Made by a program: the position numbers and the translations under genes | Shown here: piece by piece, positions 53,703 to 62,552 of the stretch | Layout: each line of letters opens with the position of its first letter | How positions within the stretch are numbered: the first letter of the stretch is position 1 | Origin: Dongia rigui | GTDB lineage: Bacteria > Pseudomonadota > Alphaproteobacteria > Dongiales > Dongiaceae | Assembly (NCBI RefSeq): GCF_034044635.1 | Contig: NZ_JAXCLX010000002.1 | Span: 496,001-560,000, forward strand | Length of the DNA: 64,000 bases | Direction: 5' to 3' | Notes under the pieces: generated by a model | Databases searched by the model: none | The model's input: the letters and a program-made list of their open reading frames with translations, nothing else | What the model was told of the DNA's origin: nothing

Positions 53703-53740
53703 CAAAAAAACAAAACCCGCCGCGTCATCGACGGGCGGGC
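53703..53740 (-). terminator. attenuator terminator between the two aptamers
   Basis: On the minus strand GCCCGCC (53740-53734) pairs with GGCGGGT (with a G-U at the base), followed by TTTGTTTTTTT. Just before it, CGTTTTAGCTGC (53750-53739) can instead pair with GCAGCTAAAGCG of the first aptamer (53782-53771). SAM binding to that aptamer would free the terminator. Confidence 0.75.
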
Positions 53741-53767
53741 AGCTAAAACGAGATTTCCTTTACGGAA

Positions 53768-53826
53768 CCGCGCTTTAGCTGCATTTTTAACGCGCCCGCA
53801 AGCTGAGCTTCAAATCGGCGCGGGCG
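53768..53826 (-). promoter_or_regulatory. SAM-II riboswitch aptamer
   Basis: On the minus strand P1 is CGCGCC pairing with GGCGCG. The loop reads GATTTGAAGCTCAGCTTGC, and the 3' part is TTAAAAATGCAGCTAAAGCG. These match the SAM-II (SAM-alpha) pattern as I know it: GATTTGA, GCTTGC, GCGTTAAA and GCTAAAG in this order, forming an H-type pseudoknot. It precedes an operon for homocysteine synthesis, the expected target. A terminator with an alternative antiterminator pairing follows. Confidence 0.88.
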
Positions 53827-53827
53827 G

Positions 53828-53857
53828 AGAATGGTCCTGATCGGGCGTTGATGTCAA
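53828..53857 (-). promoter_or_regulatory. candidate promoter of the SAM-controlled operon
   Basis: On the minus strand TTGACA (53857-53852) is followed by an 18-base spacer and CATTCT (53833-53828), with the first aptamer beginning right after. The -35 is perfect but the -10 matches only three of six bases, and the start of transcription would be very close to the aptamer's first paired base. Confidence 0.35.
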
Positions 53858-53924
53858 GGCGGCTTGACGCCGTCCGCCGCATGTCCGATGAAACCCGCCC
53901 GATCAAATTCCAGGCTTCCCCGCA

Positions 53925-54950
53925 ATGAGCACATTTCAAGACGTCCTCTTTTCCATCGAGAATGGCCATGGCCGCATCGTGCTGAACCGGCCGCAGGCAT
54001 TGAATGCCCTGACGCTGGAGATGATCGATGCCATGACGGCCCAGCTTGCTGCCTGGGAAATGCGGGCCGACATCAAGGCCATCATCATCACCGGCGCCGG
54101 CGACAAGGCGTTCTGTGCCGGCGGCGACGTGAAGGCCGTGCGCGAAGCCAAGCTGCGTGGCGATATGGGCTTGCTCGAGGATTTCTATCGGCGCGAATAC
54201 ACGCTCAACTATCGACTGGCGACCTATAAGAAACCGATCATCGCGGTGATGGATGGGATCGTCATGGGGGGTGGCGCCGGGATCGCCCTCAACTGCTCGC
54301 ACCCAGTCGTGACGCATAAGACCGTCTTTGCCATGCCGGAATGCCGCATCGGCCTTTTTCCCGATGTCGGCGCGGCGCATTTCCTCAACCGCGCTTCACC
54401 GGCGGTGGCTCAGATCCTCGCGCTGATCGGCCTTGCTTTGCGTGGGCCTGGCGTGGTGCGGGTCGGCCTGACCAAGTACTTTATCGGTAGCGGTCGGGTG
54501 GGGGAGATTGCGATCGACAAGCTCGATGACCTACGTCTACCGGTCGAAACCGCCGGTATCGAGCAGATGCTGCCCAATATCGAGGCCGTCTTCGGTTTGA
54601 AGACCCTGGACGAGATCATGACGGTGCTCGGCGCCCGGCGCGATGTCTGGGCGGTCGAAACCCTGAAGGCCCTCAAAAGCCATTCGCCGACCAGCCTGCG
54701 GGTCACTTTCGCCCACATCGCCAATTCGCGCGGCAAGGATTTGGCCGAGGTCTTGAAGACAGACTTCCGCCTGGTGCAGCATTTCATGGTGGCGCCAGAC
54801 TTTTTTGAAGGCGTCCGGGCCCAGTTGGTCGACAAGGACGGGGCGCCGAAATGGCAGCCGGCGGACCTTGGCAGTGTTTCCGCGGCGACCGTAGAGGCCT
54901 ATTTCGACCCCATGCCGGGCGTTAAAGATTGGGTGGCCCCCGGCCGGTGA
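53925..54950 (+). CDS. 3-hydroxyisobutyryl-CoA hydrolase-like enzyme (crotonase fold)
   Basis: A 341-residue crotonase-superfamily protein. The start VLFSIENGHGRIVLNRPQAL, the oxyanion loops AFCAGGDVKAVRE and GIVMGGGAGIALNCSHPV, and the HIBCH-specific block FAMPECRIGLFPDVGAAHFL are present, with the catalytic glutamate in PECRIG. HIBCH proteins release 3-hydroxyisobutyrate in valine breakdown. Slightly shorter than the usual 350-380. It is divergent from the SAM-riboswitch operon. Confidence 0.9.
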   Translation: MSTFQDVLFSIENGHGRIVLNRPQALNALTLEMIDAMTAQLAAWEMRADIKAIIITGAGDKAFCAGGDVKAVREAKLRGDMGLLEDFYRREYTLNYRLATYKKPIIAVMDGIVMGGGAGIALNCSHPVVTHKTVFAMPECRIGLFPDVGAAHFLNRASPAVAQILALIGLALRGPGVVRVGLTKYFIGSGRVGEIAIDKLDDLRLPVETAGIEQMLPNIEAVFGLKTLDEIMTVLGARRDVWAVETLKALKSHSPTSLRVTFAHIANSRGKDLAEVLKTDFRLVQHFMVAPDFFEGVRAQLVDKDGAPKWQPADLGSVSAATVEAYFDPMPGVKDWVAPGR

Positions 54951-55109
54951 AGGCGGGCAGGGCCTACCTAAGCGCCCGGCAGGATGCGAAAATGTATGTA
55001 TAGGGTGTGACCGGACTGGCGTCTGATTAACCATTGCTTTACGATGGGTAGCTAGCTTGAAACCGACTCGCGACCATTGTTGGGCGCGCTGCGCTACTGG
55101 GGATTAGCG

Positions 55110-55565
55110 GTGAAAAAAGCTTATTTGGAAACGATCGCGCTGGTTGAGCGCCTGCATCGCGAATGTCTTGAAGTGATCAAGGCGGATCTTGATCGACAGG
55201 GCATCCGGGATCTCAACAACGTCCAGGCCATGATCCTGTTCAATATCGGCAGCGATGTGCTGTCCGTTGGCGAACTGACCAACCGGGGCTATTACCTGGG
55301 TTCAAACGTCTCCTACAACGTGAAGAAGATGGTCGAGAACGGCTATCTTATTCAGGAGCGTTCGCCCCATGACCGCCGCGCGGTTCATGTGAAATTGTCG
55401 GAAAAGGCCCTGGCCGTCGTGCAGAAGATGCACGAGATGTACGACAAGCACTTGAACGCCCTTAACAGCGAGACTTTCAAGGACGGCGAGTTGGACGGGG
55501 TCAATCTGACCCTGCGCCGCCTCGAGCGTTTCTGGGCCGCCTCGATGGATTACGCGCCGCGCTAA
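55110..55565 (+). CDS. LdtR-like MarR-family regulator
   Basis: About 151 residues. The winged helix reads LNNVQAMILFNIGSDVLSVG, then ELTNRGYYLGSNVSYNVKKM as recognition helix, and ERSPHDRRAVHVKLSEKAL as wing. The block RGYYLGSNVSYN is a hallmark of the LdtR group found in alphaproteobacteria, which in Liberibacter controls an L,D-transpeptidase gene. I choose GTG 55110 (VKKAYLETIALVERLH) with GGGGA upstream; a TTG at 55077 is the longer choice. No cell-wall gene is adjacent, so the target is open. Confidence 0.87.
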   Translation: MKKAYLETIALVERLHRECLEVIKADLDRQGIRDLNNVQAMILFNIGSDVLSVGELTNRGYYLGSNVSYNVKKMVENGYLIQERSPHDRRAVHVKLSEKALAVVQKMHEMYDKHLNALNSETFKDGELDGVNLTLRRLERFWAASMDYAPR

Positions 55566-55590
55566 GCGGCGTTTTACCGGTTCAGGAAGA

Positions 55591-55630
55591 CGGCGCGGCC
55601 ACCCAGGTGGTCCGCGCCGCTTCTGTTTTT
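55591..55630 (+). terminator. terminator between the MarR gene and pseI
   Basis: CGGCGCGG-CCACC (55591-55603) folds back on GGTGG-T-CCGCGCCG (55606-55619), followed by TTCTGTTTTT. The T-run is on the plus-strand side, so it mainly ends the regulator transcript. Confidence 0.82.
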
Positions 55631-55643
55631 GCCAGCGATCGAC

Positions 55644-56699
55644 TCAATTGGCGGCGGCCAGCATCGTCCAGTCGACGGCTGTGCCACGCGTCAGATCGCG
55701 TGCCGCCCGGCGGCCCACCACGTCTGGCAGGTATTTCGGTGCCAAGCCCTTGCCCGGCCGGATCGAGCGGACATGCTCCGGCCCGATCACATCGCCGGCC
55801 TTCACATCCTTCACGATATAGAGCGAGCGGCGCAGGGGCCGGATGCCGGCTTCAGAGGCGGTAGGCCCGTAATGCACCGATCCCATCGCCGCCCAGGCCG
55901 TGTTGATGTCGCTGATCATCTGCGTCAGCTCGGCCGGTTCCAGGCTGAAGGCGGAATCGACGCCGCCATCGGCGCGGGCGAGGGTGAAATGCTTCTCGAC
56001 CAGGGCCGAACCCAAGGCGGTCGCGGCGACCGGAACGGCGGTCCCCATCGTATGATCGGACAGGCCGACGACGCAGTCGAACATGTCGGTGAGGTGCGGA
56101 ATGGTCTTCAAATAGCTTTCGGCCGGTGGGGTCGGATAGCCGCTGGTGCATTTGAGGAGGATCAGTTCCTTGCAGCCGGCGCCACGCGCCGCCGCGACCG
56201 CATCCGCGATTTCGCCCAGCTCCGATGCGCCCGTCGACATGATCATCGGCTTGCCGGTCCTCGCCACATACTGGATGAGCGGAATATCGCATAGTTCGAG
56301 CGACGCAATCTTGTAGGCGGGCGCGCCCAACTGCTCCAGCATGTCGACCGCCGTATGATCGAAGGGCGAACTGAAGACGGCGATGCCAAGCTCGCGTCCC
56401 AGCGCAAAGAGCGGCTCGTGCCAGTCCCACGGCATCGCCGCTTCCTTATAGAGGTCGAACAGGCGGGCGCCGTCCCACAGGCCCCCCTTTACGCGGAAAT
56501 CAGGGCCGTCATGATCGATGGTGATGGTGTCGGCGCGGTAGCTCTGCAGCTTCAAGGCATCGGCACCGGCCTTCTTGGCGGCACGCAGGATCTCCTTGGC
56601 GCGCTCCAGGCTGCCATTATGGTTGGCCGACAGTTCGGCGATGACATAAGGGGGCCGGTCACGAGCGATTTCCCGACCGGCGATGGTAACGCGTTGCAT
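55644..56699 (-). CDS. pseI: pseudaminic acid synthase
   Basis: A 351-residue NeuB/PseI enzyme. The TIM barrel holds AELSANHNGSLERAKEIL, DALKLQSYRADTITID, SSPFDHTAVDMLEQLGAPAY, KIASLE and EKHFTLARADGGVDSAFSLE. The C-terminal SAF/antifreeze-like domain begins LRRSLYIVKDVKAGDVIGPE. The ANHNGS and TITIDHDGPDF types fit PseI rather than NeuB. It joins phosphoenolpyruvate to 2,4-diacetamido-trideoxy-altrose. The start ATG overlaps the fusion-gene stop by one base (TGATG). Confidence 0.93.
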   Translation of the reverse strand: MQRVTIAGREIARDRPPYVIAELSANHNGSLERAKEILRAAKKAGADALKLQSYRADTITIDHDGPDFRVKGGLWDGARLFDLYKEAAMPWDWHEPLFALGRELGIAVFSSPFDHTAVDMLEQLGAPAYKIASLELCDIPLIQYVARTGKPMIMSTGASELGEIADAVAAARGAGCKELILLKCTSGYPTPPAESYLKTIPHLTDMFDCVVGLSDHTMGTAVPVAATALGSALVEKHFTLARADGGVDSAFSLEPAELTQMISDINTAWAAMGSVHYGPTASEAGIRPLRRSLYIVKDVKAGDVIGPEHVRSIRPGKGLAPKYLPDVVGRRAARDLTRGTAVDWTMLAAAN

Positions 56700-58954
56700 C
56701 AAGCCTCCTTGCGCCTTGCGGGATCGGAATGGAAATACCCGTCCGCCGCCAGGACGTAATCTGCGCTGGTGAACAATGCCATTGAGGCGACGTTCTCTGC
56801 CAGCACCTTTGCGTAAAAATGCCCACCGGGCGCCAGGTTGCGTGCTGCCTTCAACAGCGCACTGCCGATACCCTTGCCATAATGCCCGGGCGCGGTCGCG
56901 ATCGAGATCAGATATTGCGGTCGCCCCTTGTCCTCGCCCATCCAATCGAGGCGCACGAAGCCCACGGGCGCGCCAGCGACCTCGCCGATCAAGAACCAGT
57001 CGCGGTCCGAGGCAAGCTTCTTCTGGAGCCAGTCGTGGTGCTCCGCTGGCGTCGGGATCTTGGGAGTGAGGGCGTAGCGGCGCGTCTCCGGTGCTGATTG
57101 CCAGTCAAGCAGAGATTGTTCGTCCGTTGCCTCGGCGAGGCGCAGCTCAAGTGAAAGCCCGTTCTTCAGTTCCTGACGTTGGACGAGGGCGGCGATGACG
57201 CGCTGAACGCCGCGACCATCGCACAAGGTGGCCGCCGCTTCGCCTAGACCGCTCAGCAACGCTGGTTCGGCCATCAAGCGATCGATCTGCCGACCCAGTT
57301 CCTCGGCGACAATGGGGCGTGCCGTGTCGGTCAGGAAACCGGCAATCAATCCCGCCCCCCGCTCTTTCACGATGGCGGCATTGGCGCGCTGGTTGTCCGC
57401 GATGCCGATCAGGATGGAGGGCAAGCCGAGGCTACAGCGCTCCCAGGTCGAGGTGCCAGGCGCGCCGATGACCAGATCTGCCGCGGCAAGGCAACCAGCC
57501 ATGTCGGCCAGATCCGTCAGAACCCGCACGCGGCCCGGATGGGCGGCGGCCAGGTGGGTCACATGGCCGAGATAAGGTGCACCGCTGCCAAGAACCACGG
57601 TGGCCGTCAAAGATGGCCGCGCCATGACGGCTTCCAGCGCAAGGCTGCTGCCATCCAATGGATCGACGCCGCCAAAGGCGATCAGGACCTTGCTGATCGC
57701 CCCGGTCGATGGCTGCGGGCGCTTGGCGCGCGTTGCCAGGAATTGCTGTCGCAGCAAGGCGAAATCCGGGCCCAGCAGGCAACGCGCCATGCCCCGGGTC
57801 AACGGCGCGTATTGCCGGGGCGTGAAGTTCGGCGTGGAATTGATGACGACATCGGCGTCTATCTGCCGGTCGGCGAGATCGTCGATATAGACGATGCGAT
57901 TGGCATAAGGCCGCATCGCTGCGGCAAACGCCACATCGATCCCATAATGATCGATAACCAGCAGGTCGCAGCTGCCCGCCGCAGCCGCAATTTCCCCGGC
58001 GGTCTCCGCGGGACCGACACTATGCAACTCAATCAAGGCGCCTGGTGGCACGCTGGCGGCCAGGAATTGGGCGCTGGCGGAATCGATGGCCCAATAGCAG
58101 CGCCAGCCCAGCGCTTCCAGCCGTGCCTGCAGCGTATTGCAGCGCATGGCATGGCCGCTGCCGATCCTGGCATTGGCTTCAAAACGGAAGACGGCGACCG
58201 GCGCATCGGCATCGCTGGCCATCGGCGAACCGGCACGATGCCGGGCATTGGCCTGCACCAGCTGCGGGTGCTGGCCGAGATAGGACAGCACCGCCTGCCA
58301 ATCCGGCACCGGATCGAGCGGCATCTCGGCAAACAGGTCGGCGAAGAAGGTGAGGTCCTCGGGGAAATCGAGCGTCCAGCGCTGCTGGTTGGCCGGCCAG
58401 CCGGGGCCGGTCAGATTGGCGCGCGTCAGCCCGGGCATGCGGCGCAACCAAGGCGTCACATGCTCGCGGTCGTAAGCGTCGGTTGCCTCGTTGGCGGCGC
58501 GCTCCAAGGCAGCGCGCGTGAAGGCTTCGCAATCGAGGCCGTGCGGGAAGAGCCGCGGCATGTTGTTGGCGGCGTAATCGGCACCGGTCGCGGCACGCAG
58601 CGCCAGAACCGCGTCGCAGATGGCGCTGTCGATCAGCGGACAATCGCTGGTGACCCGCATGACGACGTCGGCATCGACCATGCGCGCCGCGCCGAGGTAA
58701 CGGGCCAAGACATCCGTCTCATCGCCGCGAAAGACGAGGGCGCCGGCCGCCGTGGCGGCGTCGGCGACGACGGTGTCGCTGTCCTTGTCGGTCGTGGCAA
58801 TGACGACCAGATCGGCGCCACGAACGGATTTCAGGCGGGCAATGTCGTGTTCAAGAACCGTGCGGCCGCCGATTTTCTGCAGGATCTTGCCAGGGAGGCG
58901 CGAAGAGCCGAGCCTGGCCTGGACGATGATTGCCGTGACGGGTTTCCTGGGCAT
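56699..58954 (-). CDS. three-domain pseudaminic acid protein: cytidylyltransferase-PseG-PseH
   Basis: About 751 residues with three enzyme domains. Residues about 5-245 are an SpsF/NeuA-type cytidylyltransferase (IIVQARLGSSRLPGKILQKI, RVTSDCPLIDSAICD). About 252-595 are PseG-like, the hydrolase that removes UDP (RIGSGHAMRCNTLQARL, LLVIDHYGID, GAPGTSTWERCSLGLPSI). About 605-745 are a GNAT domain of PseH type (LRLAEATDEQSLLDWQSA, ISIATAPGHYGKGIGSALL). Together with PseI downstream this supplies four of the six steps to CMP-pseudaminate; PseB and PseC are not in the window. ATG 58954 (MPRKPVTAIIVQARLG) is preferred over GTG 58972. Confidence 0.9.
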   Translation of the reverse strand: MPRKPVTAIIVQARLGSSRLPGKILQKIGGRTVLEHDIARLKSVRGADLVVIATTDKDSDTVVADAATAAGALVFRGDETDVLARYLGAARMVDADVVMRVTSDCPLIDSAICDAVLALRAATGADYAANNMPRLFPHGLDCEAFTRAALERAANEATDAYDREHVTPWLRRMPGLTRANLTGPGWPANQQRWTLDFPEDLTFFADLFAEMPLDPVPDWQAVLSYLGQHPQLVQANARHRAGSPMASDADAPVAVFRFEANARIGSGHAMRCNTLQARLEALGWRCYWAIDSASAQFLAASVPPGALIELHSVGPAETAGEIAAAAGSCDLLVIDHYGIDVAFAAAMRPYANRIVYIDDLADRQIDADVVINSTPNFTPRQYAPLTRGMARCLLGPDFALLRQQFLATRAKRPQPSTGAISKVLIAFGGVDPLDGSSLALEAVMARPSLTATVVLGSGAPYLGHVTHLAAAHPGRVRVLTDLADMAGCLAAADLVIGAPGTSTWERCSLGLPSILIGIADNQRANAAIVKERGAGLIAGFLTDTARPIVAEELGRQIDRLMAEPALLSGLGEAAATLCDGRGVQRVIAALVQRQELKNGLSLELRLAEATDEQSLLDWQSAPETRRYALTPKIPTPAEHHDWLQKKLASDRDWFLIGEVAGAPVGFVRLDWMGEDKGRPQYLISIATAPGHYGKGIGSALLKAARNLAPGGHFYAKVLAENVASMALFTSADYVLAADGYFHSDPARRKEA

Positions 58955-58972
58955 GAAGGCGGCGGCGACCAC

Positions 58973-60424
58973 TCAGGCAGTGCGCGTCATGCCGAAGAAG
59001 CGGCGCAGCTTGACATCGATCGGCAGGTCGTGGGCGCTGAGCAGCATCACCTTGCTGCCGCATTCATGGACCTGCGGGCTGATCGACACGCCGATCACCT
59101 TGGCAATGGCTGCTATTCGGCTGGCGACATGATCCTGTTCCAGGCTTGGGAACAAGGCGCCGCGCACATTCTTGTCTTCAAGGTTCCAGGCAAATCCCAT
59201 CTGCGGCCGGAAGCGGCTGCTGCCGGCGCGCTGCTGCGGCATGCCGCGCTCATGGGCCATTTCTTCCAGTTCGTTGAGGACATGCTCGGCACCCAGATGA
59301 TTGTCCTCATAGGACATCGCCTTGCGGAAGGCATCGCGCATGTCGCGGGAATAGAAATTCGCGTTGGCATGCATGGTCCCGGCGGCATCGATCAGGTCCA
59401 GCGTCTCCTCGACCGTGCGCGCCACCGGATTGACCCGGTTGGAGAGGTAGCGGTCGTTGGTTGCCGTCTCGGTCGGCAGGACGCATACGGCTGGCGTATC
59501 GAGCGCCGCGGCTTCGACGCCCGTGGTGCAATTGGTGTGAACCAGCACGTCGGCCGCTAGAATCCACGGGATCGCCGGGCCCTCGCGGATGACGTCGACG
59601 ACGGCATGCCCGTCGACCTGCGAGCGCCACGTATCCAGGCGTTCGCTGGGGTGAGGGCGCAAGACAATGCGTCGGTCCGGGAAACGCTTTGGCAATTCGT
59701 CGATCAACCGCACGATCGTTTCGCGGTTGGCGGATTCCATCGCCAGGATCCCATTCACATAGGCGACATGCTTTGGGTTCGCCATCGACAGCTTGCCGAG
59801 GCGCTCCTGCTCGCTGATGATCTCTTCGGCCGATCCTTTTTCCGAATTCGTGAATCCGAGATTGGTGTTGATGAGGATAAAGGAACCGAACCGGGCACGT
59901 AGCGCCGCCGCTTCCTGCTCATAAAAGTCGCGCAAGCCCGGCCGCAGCAGGTCCCAGCGCGGGTTGAGCGCGCTTATCACGCGCCCTGCGGCTTTCGGGA
60001 AGCGTTGGCGGACCGAGGCGGAATTATGTTCGCCGCTGATGAAGATCCTGTCGGTGACGTCGACCGCGTCATCGGCGATCCAGCGCAGTTCATCGGGCGA
60101 GGTGACCAAGCCCGGCATTTCCTCATCGATCGCAGCGACCACGTAGCCGCGCTCCTTGGCCTGAACCAGCGATTTGGCGTCGCGCTGGGTCAGCGTCTTC
60201 GACAGGTAGATCCCCGGCGGCATGACGTCGACATTGCGCTCGATCAGCCATTTCTGGCCCAGCACCACTTCGAAACCGCGCTTGAGCGCCAGGGCCGCGA
60301 GCAGCAGGCGCGAATCCAGCTCGCGCGAGGCGATCTCCATCGGCAGATAGAGCAGGCGCTGCAGCGGGGCGCGTTTGCCCCTCAACGGCGCGGCGTCTGC
60401 GGATGGTGATGTCGACACGGGCAA
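58973..60424 (-). CDS. surface carbohydrate biosynthesis protein, glycosyltransferase-like
   Basis: A 483-residue protein with GT-B-like features: LYLPMEIASRELDSRLLLAA near the start, VVLRPHPSERLDTW and VHTNCTTGVEAAALDTPAVC in the second half, resembling the phosphate/nucleotide-binding loop of CDP-glycerol-type and bacterial surface-polysaccharide transferases. It resembles the group annotated as surface carbohydrate biosynthesis protein. It is immediately upstream of the Pse fusion gene on the same strand, so a pseudaminic acid transferase or a glycan polymer step is likely. Confidence 0.78.
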   Translation of the reverse strand: MPVSTSPSADAAPLRGKRAPLQRLLYLPMEIASRELDSRLLLAALALKRGFEVVLGQKWLIERNVDVMPPGIYLSKTLTQRDAKSLVQAKERGYVVAAIDEEMPGLVTSPDELRWIADDAVDVTDRIFISGEHNSASVRQRFPKAAGRVISALNPRWDLLRPGLRDFYEQEAAALRARFGSFILINTNLGFTNSEKGSAEEIISEQERLGKLSMANPKHVAYVNGILAMESANRETIVRLIDELPKRFPDRRIVLRPHPSERLDTWRSQVDGHAVVDVIREGPAIPWILAADVLVHTNCTTGVEAAALDTPAVCVLPTETATNDRYLSNRVNPVARTVEETLDLIDAAGTMHANANFYSRDMRDAFRKAMSYEDNHLGAEHVLNELEEMAHERGMPQQRAGSSRFRPQMGFAWNLEDKNVRGALFPSLEQDHVASRIAAIAKVIGVSISPQVHECGSKVMLLSAHDLPIDVKLRRFFGMTRTA

Positions 60425-60656
60425 TTCCTTGGCGAATATCGGGTGAAGTGGGATCGGCGGTCCGTTAGCGGCCTATACCCGATCTCACGCGATGTCGCAT
60501 GCAGCGATGAGTCGGGTGGCGCCATTTAAGGTAAGATTGCTGACAACTGCAATGCGGTGATTTGTCGGCCCCACCGACGATCTTCCAATTAAGCCATTGA
60601 TAAAGTTATAAAAATAGACGATGGCGAGCGGCCGGGCGCAGTTGCGCTGGTAAAGA

Positions 60657-60687
60657 AAACGGGGCGCGACAAAATCGCGCCCCGTTT
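60657..60687 (-). terminator. terminator after gcdH
   Basis: AAACGGGGCGCGA (60657-60669) pairs perfectly over 13 bp with TCGCGCCCCGTTT (60675-60687) around a 5-base loop. On the minus strand it follows the gcdH stop by 20 bases and is followed by TTTCTTTACC. The loop and arms give a strong intrinsic terminator. Confidence 0.85.
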
Positions 60688-60707
60688 CGGTCCGATATCT
60701 CGGGCGT

Positions 60708-61904
60708 TTAGGCGCCGGTAAAGGCCTGCAGACCCGTCTGCGCACGGCCCAGGATCAGGGCATGGATGTCGTGCGTCCCTTCATAGGTGTTCACGGCCTC
60801 GAGATTCATGACATGGCGAATGACGTGGAATTCGTCCGACACGCCGTTGCCGCCGTGCATGTCGCGCGCAACGCGGGCGATATCGAGCGATTTGCCGCAG
60901 GAATTGCGCTTGATCAGCGAAATCGCTTCCGGCGGGCAATTTCCGGCATCCTTCATGCGACCCACCTGCAGACAGGCCTGCAGGCCCAGGGCGATCTCGG
61001 TCTGCATGTCGGCAAGCTTCTTCTGGATCAGCTGGTTCGCGGCCAAGGGACGGCCGAACTGCTTACGGTCCAGCGTGTACTGGCGCGCGGCGTGCCAGCA
61101 GAACTCGGCAGCCCCCAGGGCACCCCAGGCGATGCCATAGCGGGCGTTGTTGAGGCATCCGAACGGACCGCCCAGACCCTTGGCATTGGGCAGCAGATTC
61201 TCATCCGGCACGAAGACGTTATCCATGACGATCTCGCCGGTGACCGAGGCGCGAAGGGAGAACTTCCCCTCGATCTTGGGGGTCGAGAAGCCCTTCATGC
61301 CGCGTTCCAGCACGAAGCCGCGGATGACGTCGTCCTCGGTCTTGCCCCAGACCACCGCGATATCCGCGATCGGCGAATTGGTGATCCACATCTTGGCGCC
61401 GGTCACGCTATAGCCGCCATCGACCTTTTTGGCGCGGGTCTTCATGCTTCCCGGATCGGAACCGTGATCGGGCTCGGTCAAGCCGAAGCAGCCGACCAGT
61501 TCGCCGGTCGCCAGCTTGGGCAGCCATTTCTGCTTCTGCGCTTCGCTGCCATAGGCGTAGATGGGGTGCATGACCAGGCTAGACTGCACCGACATCGCCG
61601 AGCGATAGCCGGAATCGACGCGCTCGACTTCGCGGGCGACGAGGCCATAGGAGACATAATTGGTGCCGGCGCAGCCATAACCATCGATGGTGGAGCCGAG
61701 CAGGCCGAGTTCACCCAGCTCGTTCATGATCTCGCGGTCGAATTTCTCATGCCGGTTGGCGGCAAGGACACGCGGCATCAACTTGTCTTGGGCGTAGCCA
61801 CGCGCCGTGTCGCGCACCAACCGCTCTTCTTCGCTGAGTTGCGAGTCCAGGAGGAGGGGGTCTTCCCATTTGAACTCGGGTTTGGGCGTCCGGGCGGAAC
61901 TCAT
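60708..61904 (-). CDS. gcdH: glutaryl-CoA dehydrogenase
   Basis: A 398-residue acyl-CoA dehydrogenase of GCDH type, which oxidatively decarboxylates glutaryl-CoA to crotonyl-CoA in lysine and tryptophan breakdown. Evidence: [40 protein letters not shown] for FAD, and the catalytic glutamate in [20 protein letters not shown]. Standard length. A terminator follows; no CoA-ligase partner is adjacent. Confidence 0.95.
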   Translation of the reverse strand: MSSARTPKPEFKWEDPLLLDSQLSEEERLVRDTARGYAQDKLMPRVLAANRHEKFDREIMNELGELGLLGSTIDGYGCAGTNYVSYGLVAREVERVDSGYRSAMSVQSSLVMHPIYAYGSEAQKQKWLPKLATGELVGCFGLTEPDHGSDPGSMKTRAKKVDGGYSVTGAKMWITNSPIADIAVVWGKTEDDVIRGFVLERGMKGFSTPKIEGKFSLRASVTGEIVMDNVFVPDENLLPNAKGLGGPFGCLNNARYGIAWGALGAAEFCWHAARQYTLDRKQFGRPLAANQLIQKKLADMQTEIALGLQACLQVGRMKDAGNCPPEAISLIKRNSCGKSLDIARVARDMHGGNGVSDEFHVIRHVMNLEAVNTYEGTHDIHALILGRAQTGLQAFTGA

Positions 61905-62080
61905 GGCAGTACTCCGATGGTTTTCTGTCGTTGCTTAACCTTTAGCCGGCGGATGCTATATCATGGTGACCGAGCGTGCGACAGGGCGGGCTGGCGCAGG
62001 GCATGCATGTGCGGCAATGAGTGCTTTGCCGCGCTTGCATGCGAGCTATGCGTCCGCCCCCGCAGGAGAAGAGGCATTCC

Positions 62081-62296
62081 TTGTCCGAAGACCAATACAT
62101 CATCGAGTTTCACCAGCTGGGTGCCTACGTCAAGGTTTCGGCCCTCGATCCGGTGACCCTCACCGAGGTGTCTGTTCCCGTGCCCGCGAATCTCTCGCAG
62201 CGGCAGGCGGCGGAGATGGCGGTCCGCAGGCTGAAATATGTGCTCGCCCGGCGAAATGGCATGGCTGCTGACGGAACGGCTGGCGAACGCAAATAA
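62081..62296 (+). CDS. DUF6898-type small protein
   Basis: A 71-residue conserved-looking soluble protein: DQYIIEFHQLGAYVKVSALD, then LTEVSVPVPANLSQRQAAEM, and VRRLKYVLARRNGM. It matches a short alphaproteobacterial family I recall as DUF6898. TTG 62081 has GAGG six bases upstream and gives the family start (M)SEDQYIIEF; ATG 62048 would add 11 Pro/Arg-rich residues. Unknown function, 256 bp before livH. Confidence 0.72.
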   Translation: MSEDQYIIEFHQLGAYVKVSALDPVTLTEVSVPVPANLSQRQAAEMAVRRLKYVLARRNGMAADGTAGERK

Positions 62297-62552
62297 CACC
62301 TTGTCCCTCCTGAATTGTCGCGATAGGGTCCGCGTCAATGACGAGCTGCACACCGACGGGTCCATCAAAAGACCTGCGAGTTGTGGCCGGAATGGGGGCC
62401 TTTCGTTTGACGTGACGTCGGTGCTACCGGATCGATTCCTATTGGGTTCGATCGCGCGCGCTGGTTTGGGCATTGCCAATCCGACCGCTGACGTAAGGTG
62501 TGCTGCTCAAGGCGGGCCCAAAAGGCCCAGAGCAGAGGAGACTGCGCGCGAG

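Noticed and set aside
57539-59560. A 673-codon plus-strand frame opposite the Pse fusion gene
   Set aside because: The opposite strand encodes three clear enzyme domains. The plus-strand product is a low-complexity Gly/Arg/His-rich shadow with no motif.
60762-62156. A 464-codon plus-strand frame opposite gcdH
   Set aside because: It is antisense to a full-length glutaryl-CoA dehydrogenase and changes character abruptly after the gcdH start.
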